This document shows positions 26,001-40,300 of a DNA stretch of 64,000 nt, piece after piece. The DNA is from Tachypleus tridentatus (Eukaryota; Arthropoda; Merostomata; Xiphosura; Limulidae). Position numbers and translations under genes: made by a program. Location: the NCBI RefSeq assembly GCF_004210375.1, contig NW_027467782.1:36879771-36943770 (forward strand), read 5' to 3'. The notes beneath the pieces were generated by a model. The model made no database searches. It saw only the letters and a program-made list of their open reading frames with translations, and was not told the origin of the DNA. How positions within the stretch are numbered: the first letter of the stretch is position 1; every line of letters starts with the position of its first letter.

Positions 26001-29000
26001 TTGCTAGGGACATTTTGGACACTGCTTACCCACGTTGCTAAAGATATTTTCGTCACTACTTACACCCTTTGCTAGGGACATTTCCCCTACTGTTTACCAC
26101 CCGTTGTTAGAGACATTTACCCCACTGTTTACCTCAGTTGCTAGGGATATTTCATACTGAATACATCCCGTTGCTAGGGAAATTTCCTCCACTGCTCACT
26201 CCCGTTGGAAATGACATTTCCCCCACATCTTAACCCCGTTGCTAGGAACATTTCAGACACTGCTTAACCCTGTTGATAGGGACAGTTCACCCACTGAATA
26301 CATCCGTTGCTAAGGACATTTCCTACACTGCTTACCCCACCTGCCAAGGACATTAAACCCACTGCTTACTTCCGTTGTAATGGATATTTCAAACACTGCT
26401 AACTCCCGATGGTAGAAACATTTTTTATACTGCTTATACACCGATGCTAGGGACATTTCCTCTACTGTTTATCCCAGTTGCAAGGGAAATTTTAAACACT
26501 GCTTACCCTAATTGCTAGGGACATTTCCGACACTGTTTACCCCGTTGCTAAGAACATTTCCTATTGCTTATCACCGTTGCTAGTGACATTTCGGACACTA
26601 CATACCCCCGTTTCTAGGGACATTTTCTCTACTGTTTACCCGCGTTTCTTGTGTCATTTCTCCCAATGCTTACCCCTGTTGCTACGGATATTTACCCCTC
26701 TGCTTACCCTCATTGATCGGGACATTTCCTTCTCTCTTTACCCCCGTTGCTAAGGACATTTTCCCATTTATTAACACCTTTTCTAGAGATTTTTGGACTC
26801 TGCTTACTCCCGTTGGTTAGGTCATTTTCGACACTGCTCACCCTTGTTTCTTGCGACATTTCCCCAGTTCTTACCCCGTTGCTAGAGATATTCTTCCCAC
26901 TTCTTTCACCCGTTGCTAGAGACATTTCCCCAACTGCTTAACCCCATTGCTAAAACATTTCCCTACTGTTTACCTCATTTGCTACGGACATTTCCCCACT
27001 GATTACACCCGTTAATAGGGTCCTTTCCCCACTGGTTACCCCGTTGCTAGGAAAAGTTCCCCTACTGCTTACCCCCCGTTGCTAGAAACATTTCCCCAAC
27101 TACTAACCCCTATTACTAATGACATTTTGGATACTGCTTACCCCCGTTGCTAGGGACATTTCCGATACTGCTCTACCCCATTACTAGGGTCATTTCCCAC
27201 ACTGAATAAATCCCATTACTAAGGACATTTCCCCCAATGCTTACCTCCGATGTTAGGGATATTTCGGACACTGCATTCTCCTGTTGGTAGGGTCATTTTC
27301 GATACTGATTATATCACGTTGCTGGGGACCTTTTCCCCACTACTTACCACCATTGCTAAGAACCTTTCCCCCACTGTATACCACCCGTTGCTAGGGACAT
27401 TTCCCCCACTGTTTACCCCCATTCCTAGGGACATTTCCCCCACTGCATACCCACATTGCTCGTGATATTTCCCCCACTGCTTACCACCCGTTGTTGGGAC
27501 AACAAATTTTCTTCACTGCTTACACTTCCTCTCTAGGGACATTTCCTCCATTGTTTACTTCTGTTGCTTCGGACATTTCTCCCACTGCTTACCCCTGTTG
27601 ATAAGGAGATTTTCCTTCTTCTTTCCCTTGTTGCTAGGGACATTTGGACACTGATTAACCCCATTCATAAAGACATTTCCCCCACTGCTTAACCCCATTC
27701 CTAAGGACATTTTATCAACTGTTACCTCCGTTTCTAGGTTCCTTTCCCCCACTGAATACACGCCATTGCCAGGGACATTTCTCCTACTGCTTACCCCGTT
27801 GATAGTGACATTTACCTTACACTTACCTCCATTGCTAAGGACATTTCCCAACTGCTTTTCACCGTTGCGAAGGACATTTCTCCCACTGCTTACCTCTGTT
27901 GCCAAGGGCATTAAACCCACTGCTTACCTCCGTTGTTAGGGACATTTTGGACATTGCTTTTTCCCGTTGGTGGTAAGAAAATTTTCGACACAGCTTAAAC
28001 CCCGTTGCTGGGGACATTTCCCCCACTACTTTCTCCCGTTGCTAGGGAAATTTCTCACTGCTTACCCCAATTGGTATAGAAATTTTAGACACTGCTTACC
28101 CCGTTGCTAGGGAAATCTCCGACACTGCTTACCACACGTTGCTAGGAACATTTCCCACACTTCTTAACCATTGCTAGGGACATTTCCCCAACTGCTTACC
28201 AACCTTTGCTAGAAACACTGCTTACCCCCGTTTCTAGAGACATTTCCCTCACTGCTTACACCTGTTTCTAGGGAAATTTTCCCCACTGCTTACACCCATT
28301 GATAGGAACATTTTCGACACTACTTACTTCCATTGCTAGGAAATTTCCCTACTGTTTACGACCCGTTGCTAGGGACATTTCATACTAAATACATCTCGTT
28401 GCTCGGGAACTTTCCCCACTGCTTACCCTCGTTGCAAAGGACATTTCCCCCACTGCTTACCCCTGTTGCTAGGGACATTTCACCCACTGAATACATCCCA
28501 TTGCTAAGGACATTTCACCCACTGAATACATCCCATTGCTAAAGGACATTAAACCCACTGCTTACCTCCGTTGTTAGGGATATTTCAAACACTGCTTACT
28601 CCAGGTGGTAGGGACATTTTCGACAATGCATATACCCCGTTGCTGGGGACATTTCCCCCACTGTATAAGCACATTGTTCGTGACATTTCCCCAACTGCTT
28701 ACCCCATTTGCTAGGGACATTTCGGACACTGCTTACCTTCGTTGCTAGGGACATTTCCGACACTGCTTATCCTGTTGCTTGGGTAATTTCCCGCACTCTT
28801 TACCCCATTGCTGAGGACATTTCCCCATTGCTTATCACCATTGCTAATGACATTTCGGACACTGCTTACTTCCGTTTTAGGGACATTTCACCTACTGTTT
28901 ACCCCTGTTGCTAGGGCACTTTCCCTCTGCTTTCCCCCTTTGCTAGGGACATCTCCCCACTGCTTACCTCACGTTGCTTGTGTCATTTCTCCCAATGCTT

Positions 29001-32000
29001 ACCCCTGTTGCTAGGGACATTTTTCCCACTGCTTACTCCCGTTGCTCGGGACATTTCCCCCACTGTTTACAACGTTGCTAAGGATATTTCCATATTGCTT
29101 ATCACAGTTGCTATGGACATTTCCGACGCTGCTTACCCCCGTTGCTAGGGACATTTACTTTACTTTTAACCCCCGTTGCTACGGACATTTTCTATACTGC
29201 TTTAACAACGTTGCTAGGGACATTTCCCCACTGTTTACGTCTGTTGCAAGGGACATTTCCCACTGAATACAACCCATTGCTAGTGAAATTTCCCCCACTG
29301 CTTACACCCGTTGCTGAGGACATTTTCCCCACTTCTTATCCCCGTAACTAAGGACATTTTGGACACGGCTTACCCCGTTGCTAGGGACATTTCCGACACT
29401 TCTTACTTTCGTTGCTAGGGTCATTTCCCCCACTAAATACATCCCATTGCTTAGGACATTTCCCCCACTGCTTACCTCAGTTGTCAAAATCATTAAACCC
29501 ACTGCTTACCTCTGTTGTTAGGGATATTTCGGACACTACTTACTCCCGTTGCTGGGGACATTTCCCCCACTACTTACCCCGTTGCTGGGGACATTTCCCA
29601 CTGCTTACCCTGTTAAAAGGAACATTTCCTTCACTGTGTACCCCTGTTGCTAAGGAAATTTTAGACACTGCATCCCCCGTTTCTAGAGACATTTCCCTCA
29701 CTGTTTACATCTGTTACTAGGAAAATTTTCCCCACTCCTTACCCACCTTGCTAGGGACATTTTGGACAGTGCTTACCCCCGTTGCTAGGGACAATTCACC
29801 CAGTGCTTACCCCTGATGCTAGGGACATTTCCCTTACTGTTTACCACCCGTTGCTAGGGACATTTCCCCCACTGTTTGCCTTTGTTGCTAGGGACATCTC
29901 ATAGTGAGTACATCCCGTTGCTAGGAAAATTCCCCACTGCTTACCCCGTTGCGAAGGACATTTCCCCCACTGCATACCCCTGTTGCTAGGGACATTTCAG
30001 ACACTGCTCACCCCCATTGCTAGATACATTTGCCTCACTGAATAAATACCGTTGCTAAGAGCATTTCTTTCACTCGTTACCTCAGTTGACAAGTACATTA
30101 AACCCACTGCTTACCTCCGATGTTAGGGATATTTACCACTGCTTACTTTCCGTTGCTAGGGGCATTTCCTTTACTGTTTACCCCATTGCTAGGGACATTT
30201 CCCACACTGTTTACACCCGTTGGTGAGGACATTTACCCCACTGCTTACTCTATTTTCTAGGGACATTTCCGACATTACTTACCCCCGTTGCTCGGTTCAT
30301 TTCCCCAAATGTTTACCCCAGTTCCTAGGGACATTTCGGACACTGTTTACCTTTGTTGCTAGGGATATTTCCGACACTGCCTACTCCCCGTTTTTAAAGA
30401 CATTTCCAACTCTCTTTACACCCGTTGATAAGATGATTTCCCCATTGATTATCACCGTTGCTAGTGACTTTTCGGACACTACTTGCCACCGTTTCTAGGG
30501 ACATTTCCCCTACTGTTTACCCCCTTTGCTAGTGACATTTCGCCCTCTGCTTACCTGACGTTTTTGTGTCATTTCACCCAATGCTTACCCCTGTTCCTAG
30601 GGACATTTACGCAACTGCTTACCTCACGTTGTTTGTGTCATTTCACCCAAAGCTTACCCATGTTGTTAGGGTCATTTCTTCCACTGCTTACCCCACGTTG
30701 CTTGTGTCATTTCACCTAATGCTTTTCCTTCTTGATAGGGACATTTTCCCCACTGCTTACCCCCGTTGCAAGGGACATTTCTCTCTGTGTTTACCTTCGT
30801 TGCTAAGTACATTTCCCCACTGAGTGACACTGATGCTAGGGACATTTCGGACACTACTTTTCCCCATTGCTAGAGACATTTCCCCCACTGCTTACTCCCC
30901 GTTTATAGAAACATTTCCTCCACTGTTTACCCTCTTTGCTTCGGAAATTTTCCGTACTGCTTACCACCATTGCTCAGAAGATTTCCCCAACTGCTTACAC
31001 CCTTTGCTAGGGACCATTCACCGAGTGCTTACCCTCGTTGCTAGGACCATTTCCCACACTGTTTACACCCGATGATACCCTCGTTGCTAGGACATTTACC
31101 CCACTGCTTACCCCGTTGCTAGGGACATTTCTGACACTACCCCGTTACCCCATTCCTTGGGGACATTTCCCCAACTGCTTACCCCGGTGGTTAGGGACAT
31201 TTTTCCCACTGAATACACCCCATTTATAAGGACATTTTCCTTTTGCTTATCACCGTTGCTAGGGACATTTCCCCTACTCTTTACCCTCGTTGCTAGGGGC
31301 ATTTCACCCAATGCTTACCCCTGTTCCTAGGGACATTTACGTCACTGCTTAGCTCATGTTGTTTGTGTCTTTTCACCCAATGTTTACCCATGTTGCTAGG
31401 GTCATTTCCCCCACTACTTACCCCACGTTGCTTGTGTCATTTCACTTAATGCTTTTCCTTGTTGATAGGGACATTTCCCCCACTGCTTACCCCACGTTGC
31501 TTGTGTCATTTCACCTAATGCTTTTCCTTGTTGATAGGAACATTTACCCCACTGCTTACCCCCCTGTTGCAGGGACAATTCCCTCTGTGTTTACCTCCGT
31601 TGCTAAGTACATTTCCTCACTGAGTGACACTGATGCTAGGGACATTTCGGACACTGCTTTTCCCCATTGCTAGGTACATTTCCCCAACTGCTTACTCCCC
31701 GTTTATAGAAACATTTCCTCCACTGTTTACCCTCTTTGCTTCGGAAATTTTCCGTACTGCTTACCCCATTGCTCAGAAGATTTCCCCAACTGCTTACACC
31801 CTTTGCTAGGAACATTTCGGATACTGCTTACCCCCGTTGCTAGGAACAATTCACCCAATGCTTACCCCGGTGGTTAGGGACATTTTCCCACTGAATACAC
31901 CCCATTTATAAGGACATTTCCCTTTTGCTTATCACCGTTGTTAGGGACATTTCCTTTACTGTTTATCCATGTTGCTAGGAACATTTTCCTTACTACTTAT

Positions 32001-35000
32001 CAACTGTTGCTAAGGGCATTTCCCCACTGTTTACCTCCGTTGCTAGGGACATTTTCTAGTAATACACCCTGTTGCTAGGGAAATTTCCCCCACTGAAAAC
32101 ATCCCATTAATAAGGACATTTCCCCTACTGCTAACCTCAATTGCCAAGGACATTAAACCTACTGCTTTCCTCCGTTGTTACGGACATTTCGGACGCTGTT
32201 TACTTCCGTTGGAAGGGACATTTTCAACACTGCTCATACCATGTTGGTGGGGACATTTCCTACACAGTTCACCCCCATTGCTAGGGAAATTATAGACACT
32301 TCTTCACCCCGTACTAGGGACATTTCCCCCACTGCTTACCCCACGTTGCTTGTGTCATTTCACCTAATGCTTTTCCTTGTTGATAGGAACATTTACCCCA
32401 CTGCTTACCCCCGTTGCAAGGGACAATTCCCTCTGTGTTTACCTCCGTTGCTAAGTACATTTCCTCACTGAGTGACACTGATGCTAGGGACATTTCGGAC
32501 ACTGCTTTTCCCCATTGCTAGGTACATTTCCCCAACTGCTTACTCCCCGTTTATAGAAACATTTCCTCCACTGTTTACCCTCTTTGCTTCGGAAATTTTC
32601 CGTACTGCTTACCCCATTGCTCAGAAGATTTCCCCAACTGCTTACACCCTTTGCTAGAAACATTTCGGATACTGCTTACCCCCGTTGCTAGGAACAATTC
32701 ACCCAATGCTTACCCCGGTGGTTAGGGACATTTTTCCCACTGAATACACCCCATTTATAAGGACATTTCCCTTTTGCTTATCACCGTTGTTAGGGACATT
32801 TCCTTTACTGTTTATCCATGTTGCTAGGAACATTTTCCTTACTACTTATCAACTGTTGCTAAGGGCATTTCCCCACTGTTTACCTCCGTTGCTAGGGACA
32901 TTTTCTAGTAATACACCCTGTTGCTAGGGAAATTTCCCCCACTGAAAACATCCCATTAATGAGGACATTTCCCCTACTGCTAACCTCAATTGCCAAGGAC
33001 ATTAAACCTACTGCTTTCCTCCGTTGTTACGGACATTTCGGACGCTGTTTACTTCCGTTGGAAGGGACATTTTCAACACTGCTCATACCATGTTGGTGGG
33101 GACATTTCCTACACAGTTCACCCCCATTGCTAGGGAAATTATAGACACTTCTTCACCCCGTACTAGGGACATTTCCCCCACTGCTTACCCCACGTTGCTT
33201 GTGTCATTTCACCTAATGCTTTTCCTTGTTGATAGGAACATTTACCCCACTGCTTACCCCCGTTGCAAGGGACAATTCCCTCTGTGTTTACCTCCGTTGC
33301 TAAGTACATTTCCTCACTGAGTGACACTGATGCTAGGGACATTTCGGACACTGCTTTTCCCCATTGCTAGGTACATTTCCCCAACTGCTTACTCCCCGTT
33401 TATAGAAACATTTCCTCCACTGTTTACCCTCTTTGCTTCGGAAATTTTCCGTACTGCTTACCCCATTGCTCAGAAGATTTCCCCAACTGCTTACACCCTT
33501 TGCTAGGAACATTTCGGATACTGCTTACCCCCGTTGCTAGGAACAATTCACCCAATGCTTACCCCGGTGGTTAGGGACATTTTTCCCACTGAATACACCC
33601 CATTTATAAGGACATTTCCCTTTTGCTTATCACCGTTGTTAGGGACATTTCCTTTACTGTTTATCCATGTTGCTAGGAACATTTTCCTTACTACTTATCA
33701 ACTGTTGATAAGGGCATTTCCCCACTGTTTACCTCCGTTGCTAGGGACATTTTCTAGTAATACACCCTGTTGCTAGGGAAATTTCCCCCACTGAAAACAT
33801 CCCATTAATAAGGACATTTCCCCTACTGCTAACCTCAATTGCCAAGGACATTAAACCTACTGCTTTCCTCCGTTGTTACGGACATTTCGGACGCTGTTTA
33901 CTTCCGTTGGAAGGGACATTTTCAACACTGCTCATACCATGTTGGTGGGGACATTTCCTACACAGTTCACCCCCCCATTGCTAGGGAAATTATAGACACT
34001 TCTTCACCCCATTACTAGGGACATTTCCCCACTGCTTACCCCACGTTGCTTGTGTCATTTCACCTAATGCTTTTCCTTGTTGATAGGAACATTTACCCCA
34101 CTGCTTACCCCCGTTGCAAGGGACAATTCCCTCTGTGTTTACCTCCGTTGCTAAGTACATTTCCTCACTGAGTGACACTGATGCTAGGGACATTTCGGAC
34201 ACTGCTTTTCCCCATTGCTAGGTACATTTCCCCAACTGCTTACTCCCCGTTTATAGAAACATTTCCTCCACTGTTTACCCTCTTTTGCTTCGGAAATTTT
34301 CCGTGCTGCTTACCCCATTGCTCAGAAGATTTCCCCAACTGCTTACACCCTTTGCTAGAAACATTTCGGATACTGCTTACCCCCCGTTGCTAGGAACAAT
34401 TCACCCAATGCTACCCCGGTGGTTAGGGACATTTTCCCACTGAATACACCCCATTTATAAGGACATTTCCTTTTGCTTATCACCGTTGTTAGGGACATTT
34501 CCTTTACTGTTTATCCATGTTGCTAGGAACATTTTCCTTACTACTTATCAACTGTTGCTAAGGGCATTTCCCACTGTTTACCTCCGTTGCTAGGGACATT
34601 TTCTAGTAATACACCCTGTTGCTAGGAAATTTCCCCACTGAAAACATCCATTAATAAGGACATTTCCCCTACTGCTAACCTCAATTGCCAAGGACATTAA
34701 ACCTACTGCTTTCCTCCGTTGTTACGGACATTTCGGACGCTGTTTACTTCCGTTGGAAGGACATTTTCAACACTGCTCATACCATGTTGGTGGGGACATT
34801 TCCTCACACAGTTCACCCCATTGCTAGGGAAATTATAGACACTTCTTCACCCCCTATACTAGGGACATTTCCCCCACTGCTTACCCCACGTTGCTTGTGA
34901 CATTTCACCTAATGCTTTTCCTTGTTGATAGGAACATTTACCCACTGCTTACCCCCCCGTTGCAAGGGACAATTCCCTCTGTGTTTACCTCCGTTGCTAA

Positions 35001-35552
35001 GTACATTTCCTCACTGAGTGACACTGATGCTAGGGACATTTCTGGACACTGCTTTTCCCCATTGCTAGGTACATTTCCCCAACTGCTTACTCCCGTTTAT
35101 AGAAACATTTCCTCCACTGTTTACCCTCTTGCTTCTGAAATTTTCCAAAACTGCTTACCCCATTGCTCAGAAGATTTCCCAACTGCTTACACCCTTTGCT
35201 AGGAACATTTCGGATACTGCTTACCCCCGTTGCTAGGAACAATTCACCCAATGCTTACCCCCGGTGGTTAGGGACATTTTCCCCACTGAATACACCCTCC
35301 CATTTATAAGGACATTTCCTTTTGCTTATCACCGTTGTTAGGGACATTTCCTTTACTGTTTATCCATGTTGCTAGGAACATTTTCCTTACTACTTATCAA
35401 CTGTTGATAAGGGCATTTCCCCACTGTTTACCTCCGTTGCTAGGGACATTTTCTAGTAATACACCCTGTTGCTAGGGAAATTTCCACTGAAAAACATCCC
35501 ATTAATAAGGACATTTCCCTACTGCTAACCTCAATTGCTAGGACATTAAACT
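17061..35552. repeat. 18.5-kb satellite of degenerate ~34-bp monomers
   Basis: The whole contig is a head-to-tail array. Each monomer reads approximately GTTGCTAGGGACATTTCC, then CNACACTGCTTACCCCC, period 33-36 bp, so roughly 540 copies. Monomers differ by point changes and 1-3 bp indels, most in the C runs. Sub-variants recur, such as the ACTGAATACA variant and the CAAGGACATTAAACCCACTG variant, and some ~180-bp blocks are duplicated locally (about 21550-21720 and 21723-21905; about 19100-19260 and 20270-20440). No other gene or element interrupts it. Both ends are contig ends, so the true array is longer. Confidence 0.97.
31617..35552. repeat. ~849-bp higher-order repeat within the 34-bp satellite
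   Basis: A marker variant (GAGTGACACTGATGCTAGGG) recurs at about 31618, 32467, 33316, 34166 and 35011, that is every 845-850 bp, or about 25 monomers. An earlier, less exact instance is near 30817. The copies starting at 32467 and 33316 differ by only a few bases over 849 bp. The copies after 34166 show extra single-base losses in C and G runs close to the contig end. The last copy is cut by the gap. Confidence 0.93.
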
Positions 35553-36052
35553 NNNNNNNNNNNNNNNNNNNNNNNNNNNNNNNNNNNNNNNNNNNNNNNN
35601 NNNNNNNNNNNNNNNNNNNNNNNNNNNNNNNNNNNNNNNNNNNNNNNNNNNNNNNNNNNNNNNNNNNNNNNNNNNNNNNNNNNNNNNNNNNNNNNNNNNN
35701 NNNNNNNNNNNNNNNNNNNNNNNNNNNNNNNNNNNNNNNNNNNNNNNNNNNNNNNNNNNNNNNNNNNNNNNNNNNNNNNNNNNNNNNNNNNNNNNNNNNN
35801 NNNNNNNNNNNNNNNNNNNNNNNNNNNNNNNNNNNNNNNNNNNNNNNNNNNNNNNNNNNNNNNNNNNNNNNNNNNNNNNNNNNNNNNNNNNNNNNNNNNN
35901 NNNNNNNNNNNNNNNNNNNNNNNNNNNNNNNNNNNNNNNNNNNNNNNNNNNNNNNNNNNNNNNNNNNNNNNNNNNNNNNNNNNNNNNNNNNNNNNNNNNN
36001 NNNNNNNNNNNNNNNNNNNNNNNNNNNNNNNNNNNNNNNNNNNNNNNNNNNN
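35553..36052. other. Assembly gap, 500 N
   Basis: Exactly 500 N between the satellite contig and the anoctamin contig. Adjacency is not established. Confidence 0.99.
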
Positions 36053-37014
36053 CTCTGACATGATGGATGTTAAATGAGGAGTTTAATAGTATTATCAATT
36101 GGTTGTCATTAGTGTTAAGGTAGTTTATCAAACATTTTTTATTTATGTCAACCTTTTTCTGTATGTTAATATTCATTTTGTAAAATAGTAAATACTGTTC
36201 TGAAATATTGTATATAGAAATACATCGCACTCAAAGTGATTATGAAAATAGTTTGACTTTGAAGATGTACATGTTGAAGTTTGTCAACTACTATTCATCA
36301 GTTTTTTACATTGCATTTTTTAAAGGAAGGTGAGTAATTTGTGTTAAAATATGAAATGAAAAAAAGAAACATAGTGAACTCAAAATAAATGGTACTAAAA
36401 GACAGCTGATAATACATAGTTATAAAAACTAATCTTTCAAGTTGTTTTGTAGACTAACTTATTACTGTTCATAGAAGTGTTTAAAAATCACATGTAACAT
36501 GATTTTTGAAACATTTTAATGTCTGCATGTGTAGGTTGAAGTAGATTAAGTTGTTGAAGCAATGTGCTAAACTGTTGTATTTACCTTTATGTGTTCATTT
36601 TTTTCTACTTTTGTTGGTTTTTAGTTTTTAATACAAAGATATTATTACAATTCATATGTAAGAAAAATGTTTTAAGCAATAAAAACAAACTTGTAACACC
36701 ATAATAAAGGGTATTCCCTTTCAAATTCAGATTATAGGTAACTAATCAAATATTGAAAGCACATTATTTTTTGTTCATTAAAAATAAACTTAGCATTATG
36801 AGGGCCCTTTATTTATAAATATTGCAGATAAAATTAATGTTTTAGCTGAATAATATAATTTATTGATGTACAAGTCTAAATATAACAAGCTAAAATGTTT
36901 TTTACATTTATTGTGCTTACAGTGAATTAAATGGTCATGGAAATTTTAATAATAACTTATTGAAATGGCATAGAATTCTTTATTTTTTAAAAATGTCCTA
37001 AACTTGTACTTCTT
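36053..37014. other. AT-rich non-coding sequence, presumed anoctamin intron
   Basis: No exon, repeat or RNA gene recognised. I searched specifically for the anoctamin exon that should precede 37303 (TM4-TM5 region) and saw none. Confidence 0.5.
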
Positions 37015-37133
37015 ACCCCAGTGACACAGCAGTATGTCTGCAAACTTACATTGGTAGAAACTAGGTTTTGATACTGGTGGTGGGCAGAGTACAGATAACC
37101 CATTGTGTAGCTTTGTGCTTAATTACCCACAAA
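37015..37133 (+). mobile_element. tRNA-derived SINE, family 1 (diverged copy)
   Basis: Same unit as 4594-4714: GTGACACAGCAGTATGTCTG, B-box remnant GGTTTTGATACTGG, GGTGGGCAGAGTACAGATA and TAGCTTTGTGCTTAATT. Many transitions suggest an old insertion. It lies in an anoctamin intron. Confidence 0.7.
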
Positions 37134-37302
37134 CTTGTGGTTTTACCTTTGAGATTTTAGGAGACTTAAAATGAAAAAGGACAATGGAGAAAGTGTGAAT
37201 AGTTCATCAATACAGAATTGACTTTTTTTAGATTTTATTTTTATCTTTATGTTACATGTGAAGAAAGTTGTTTATGTTAAAATTTATCTTTTGATGCAAC
37301 AG

Positions 37303-40300
37303 GTTTGTTGGGTATCCAGGACATTACAATTCATTGTTTGGATATCGACAAGAGGAAGTATGTATAACATTGTCAGTTTTTTTGTTTTATAAAAGTTCAG
37401 ATGTTAAACTGTTATTTAAATTTTCTTTTTGTACACAGTTTATTCATAGTACCGTATAATAATTCCAAAACATACTTAACATCTGTTGACATTGTAGCTA
37501 TTTCTCAATATCCAGTGTCATTAGCTGCTCGGTCCAGTGGTTCTTTGAAGACATTGTGTCGGCTGGTATGTGGAATACTTCTATTACACTCCTATCTTTT
37601 TGTTTACATGATCTGGCCAATTTCTCTTCTGATGGTGTCCCAGTACTTCCTGTATATTTTTTTACCACATCTGCTAAGCTTTTACCAGAAATGAGTATTT
37701 TCCTCAATCATATACTCTTTTATTTTTTCAGGGTCCCGTTATTTTCATGGTATCTCATTCTGGGGTGAGTGCTTCTGAGGCAAGTATGCTTTCTCTTTTT
37801 GACTTGATACTAGCAACTACTTGCATACTGGTGGTAGTAATTATAATGAAACAGGTTCTGTCAAAATGAGGTGCCCTGTAAGATCATTTAGGCACCTACC
37901 AGATGATATTATCTTATTGTGGATTGCCACTCATGGACATTCATGAATACAGCTAAAAAGGATCTTGCTAATCTTCATATTGAATAAATTGTGATTGATT
38001 TGCTTTGAAAAAATGTAGGGAACTTGATTCCCTATTGCACAGTTCCAGAGCTCTGTTTTTCAGGTCTCCCAGTGCATTTTAGCACACCAGGCTGTATTAG
38101 TGAAGCTTGAGAATCTGTGGCAGACAAGAGCTTTTCCACCAAAGTTTTTTGAGTGTGTTCAACCACTCTTGGAGAAGAGGGCAAAGTCAGGGGTCCTCCT
38201 TCTAGGGTTTCTAGATGTTTTTTTTCATCTTTCAGAAAGAGTGGCTCCAGCCTTCCTGGGAACCTATTCATAAATTTGGTTCATATTTTGCATACAGTTA
38301 TCTAGTTGGGGAGTGCAAAACCCTTCTCTTTGATCAGTGCCAGTTTTGGTTATCATTTATGGAGGTTGGTTCACTATATCATAATTTTGAAACTAAAGCA
38401 ATTCCATTGTAAGTCCTTGGTTGAGTGCAGGTTCCACATGATTCCAGGGTTAAGTAGAATACACCTTATCCACTTGGTTAGAGACTGAAAACAAATGTTC
38501 ATAATTCCTTACCAGATGAGTTCTGTTCATTTGTTGAGTATGACATATGGGATCCCATTATTCCTAGCCTCGGGTGTTACCTTTTGGACTTGTTAAGTGT
38601 TGCTTACTTTCGTGTCGTTATTCTGATGGTGCCAAATGCAACATTCTTTGGTTACATGTTGGTATCTAAAGTGTGTGTGTATATATACACATATAACATT
38701 GTGGTCTGATAACCATAGCCAGCAACATGGGATATAGGTACTACAACCCCTTAATTTCAACCCTGAGCCATAGAATCTTGGCTGTCTGGTCAGGGGTGGC
38801 CTACTTGATGATTATTCATATTCTGTTCTGCCTTTGATTTAGGAACAAAGCTCCAAGTGAAGAGCATATTTTTCATAGAGGTAGGGTGTAATTTCCACAC
38901 TCTTGTACCACTTTTCTCTTGGTACATTCCTGTTCTATACAAATGCTTTGTGTGTGGATCATGCCTGCACTGCCCCCTACACTTTTATCAATGTGAGATT
39001 CTAGCTAGAGTGTTGGTGGATGGTAAGTATTATTGGAAACAATTTTCAATTTAAATAAAATGTTAACTTTTATTTTTAGATAACTTTAGAAAATAAGCCT
39101 TCGAGAGGCTTTTAATTTCTCAGTAATCTTGTAATTTTTAAGAAACTAAAACTGGAATGTAATTGTCACTTTTCTGTTCTTTAAGTCATAATAAATAACA
39201 TCATGTTGTTGTTTGCAGTTTATTATTTATAAAATCCTACCTTTTTATTTACTTTTGCACTACCAAAATAATTAAGACAACTTGCCATTTTCAGACTTTC
39301 ATTTATATCTCCTGGTAATATTGAAACATGAATGTTGTAAAGTGTCTTTAAAGTTGATATAGTCATGTGAAGATTGTATGCAAAATGGTGGTCAGTTGGC
39401 CAAAATGGCCATTAACTTAATTAACTTCTAAATACGTAAGGATATTATGAGTTAAGAATTTAAATAATAAGTTAAAAAGTAACTGAAACATTGAAGGGAA
39501 TATTTTATTAATTATTGTGTTGTTTGTTCTTAGTTTAAGTTGAAATTTACAAATAGGATTTGATTTTATACTGTATCTATAAAACTAAATATGTTCTATA
39601 ATTAAGGACTTTTGTGATTTTCTTTTCCAATGTTCTTTTTTTAAGTTGTCTCTTAGACATATTCAAAAGAATTTTTGGTTTTTGAAATTTTATCCCAAGA
39701 AATTATAAGTATCCAGCATTGTCACTGTGTTGTAGAAACAACACTAAACATAAAGCATTGTAAAACTATCTCCAATTTGCACATATCATTCAGTGTTGCT
39801 CAGACCTGTGTTTAGGCCTGAGTTTTATTGCTACTAGCAGTAGTATAGATCTAGGCTTAGATAAGATCCAAGATCAGTAATAATTATTCATTTATACACA
39901 GACAAATGTAATTTAGATTAGAAAGTAACATACCTAAATTACTTCTTTCTTGTTCTAACAAACTGCATTTTGATATATGTACATAAGCTCCCACATGACC
40001 TTACTAACCAGCACTGTTTGAGGTAATCTACTTTACACAGACAACACTGATCTATGACCTACTTTATCAATATGTATATGCTCAATCTGAAGCCTGGTTA
40101 GACAATGTTTTGCTCAATAACATAATAGCAATCAGTCAAATAACTATAAGAGTCCTGTATTTGCACTGGTATTTGGGACCTGAAGTCATAAATTCATGGT
40201 AAAAAAACATGAAATCTTGATTTTTATTCAAAGAACACTTCCTGTTGGCTGGGAAAAAATAGCAATATTAACCCTTTTTCTGTAGACATTTTTTTCTGTG

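Noticed and set aside
17061..35552. Dozens of 60-120-codon open frames with MLGTFPPLLTPVARDIS-like products
   Set aside because: They are translations of the 34-bp satellite, which rarely contains stops; the period is not a multiple of three and indels break every frame.
17061..35552. CRISPR array
   Set aside because: Repeats are directly contiguous without unique spacers, and the DNA is eukaryotic.
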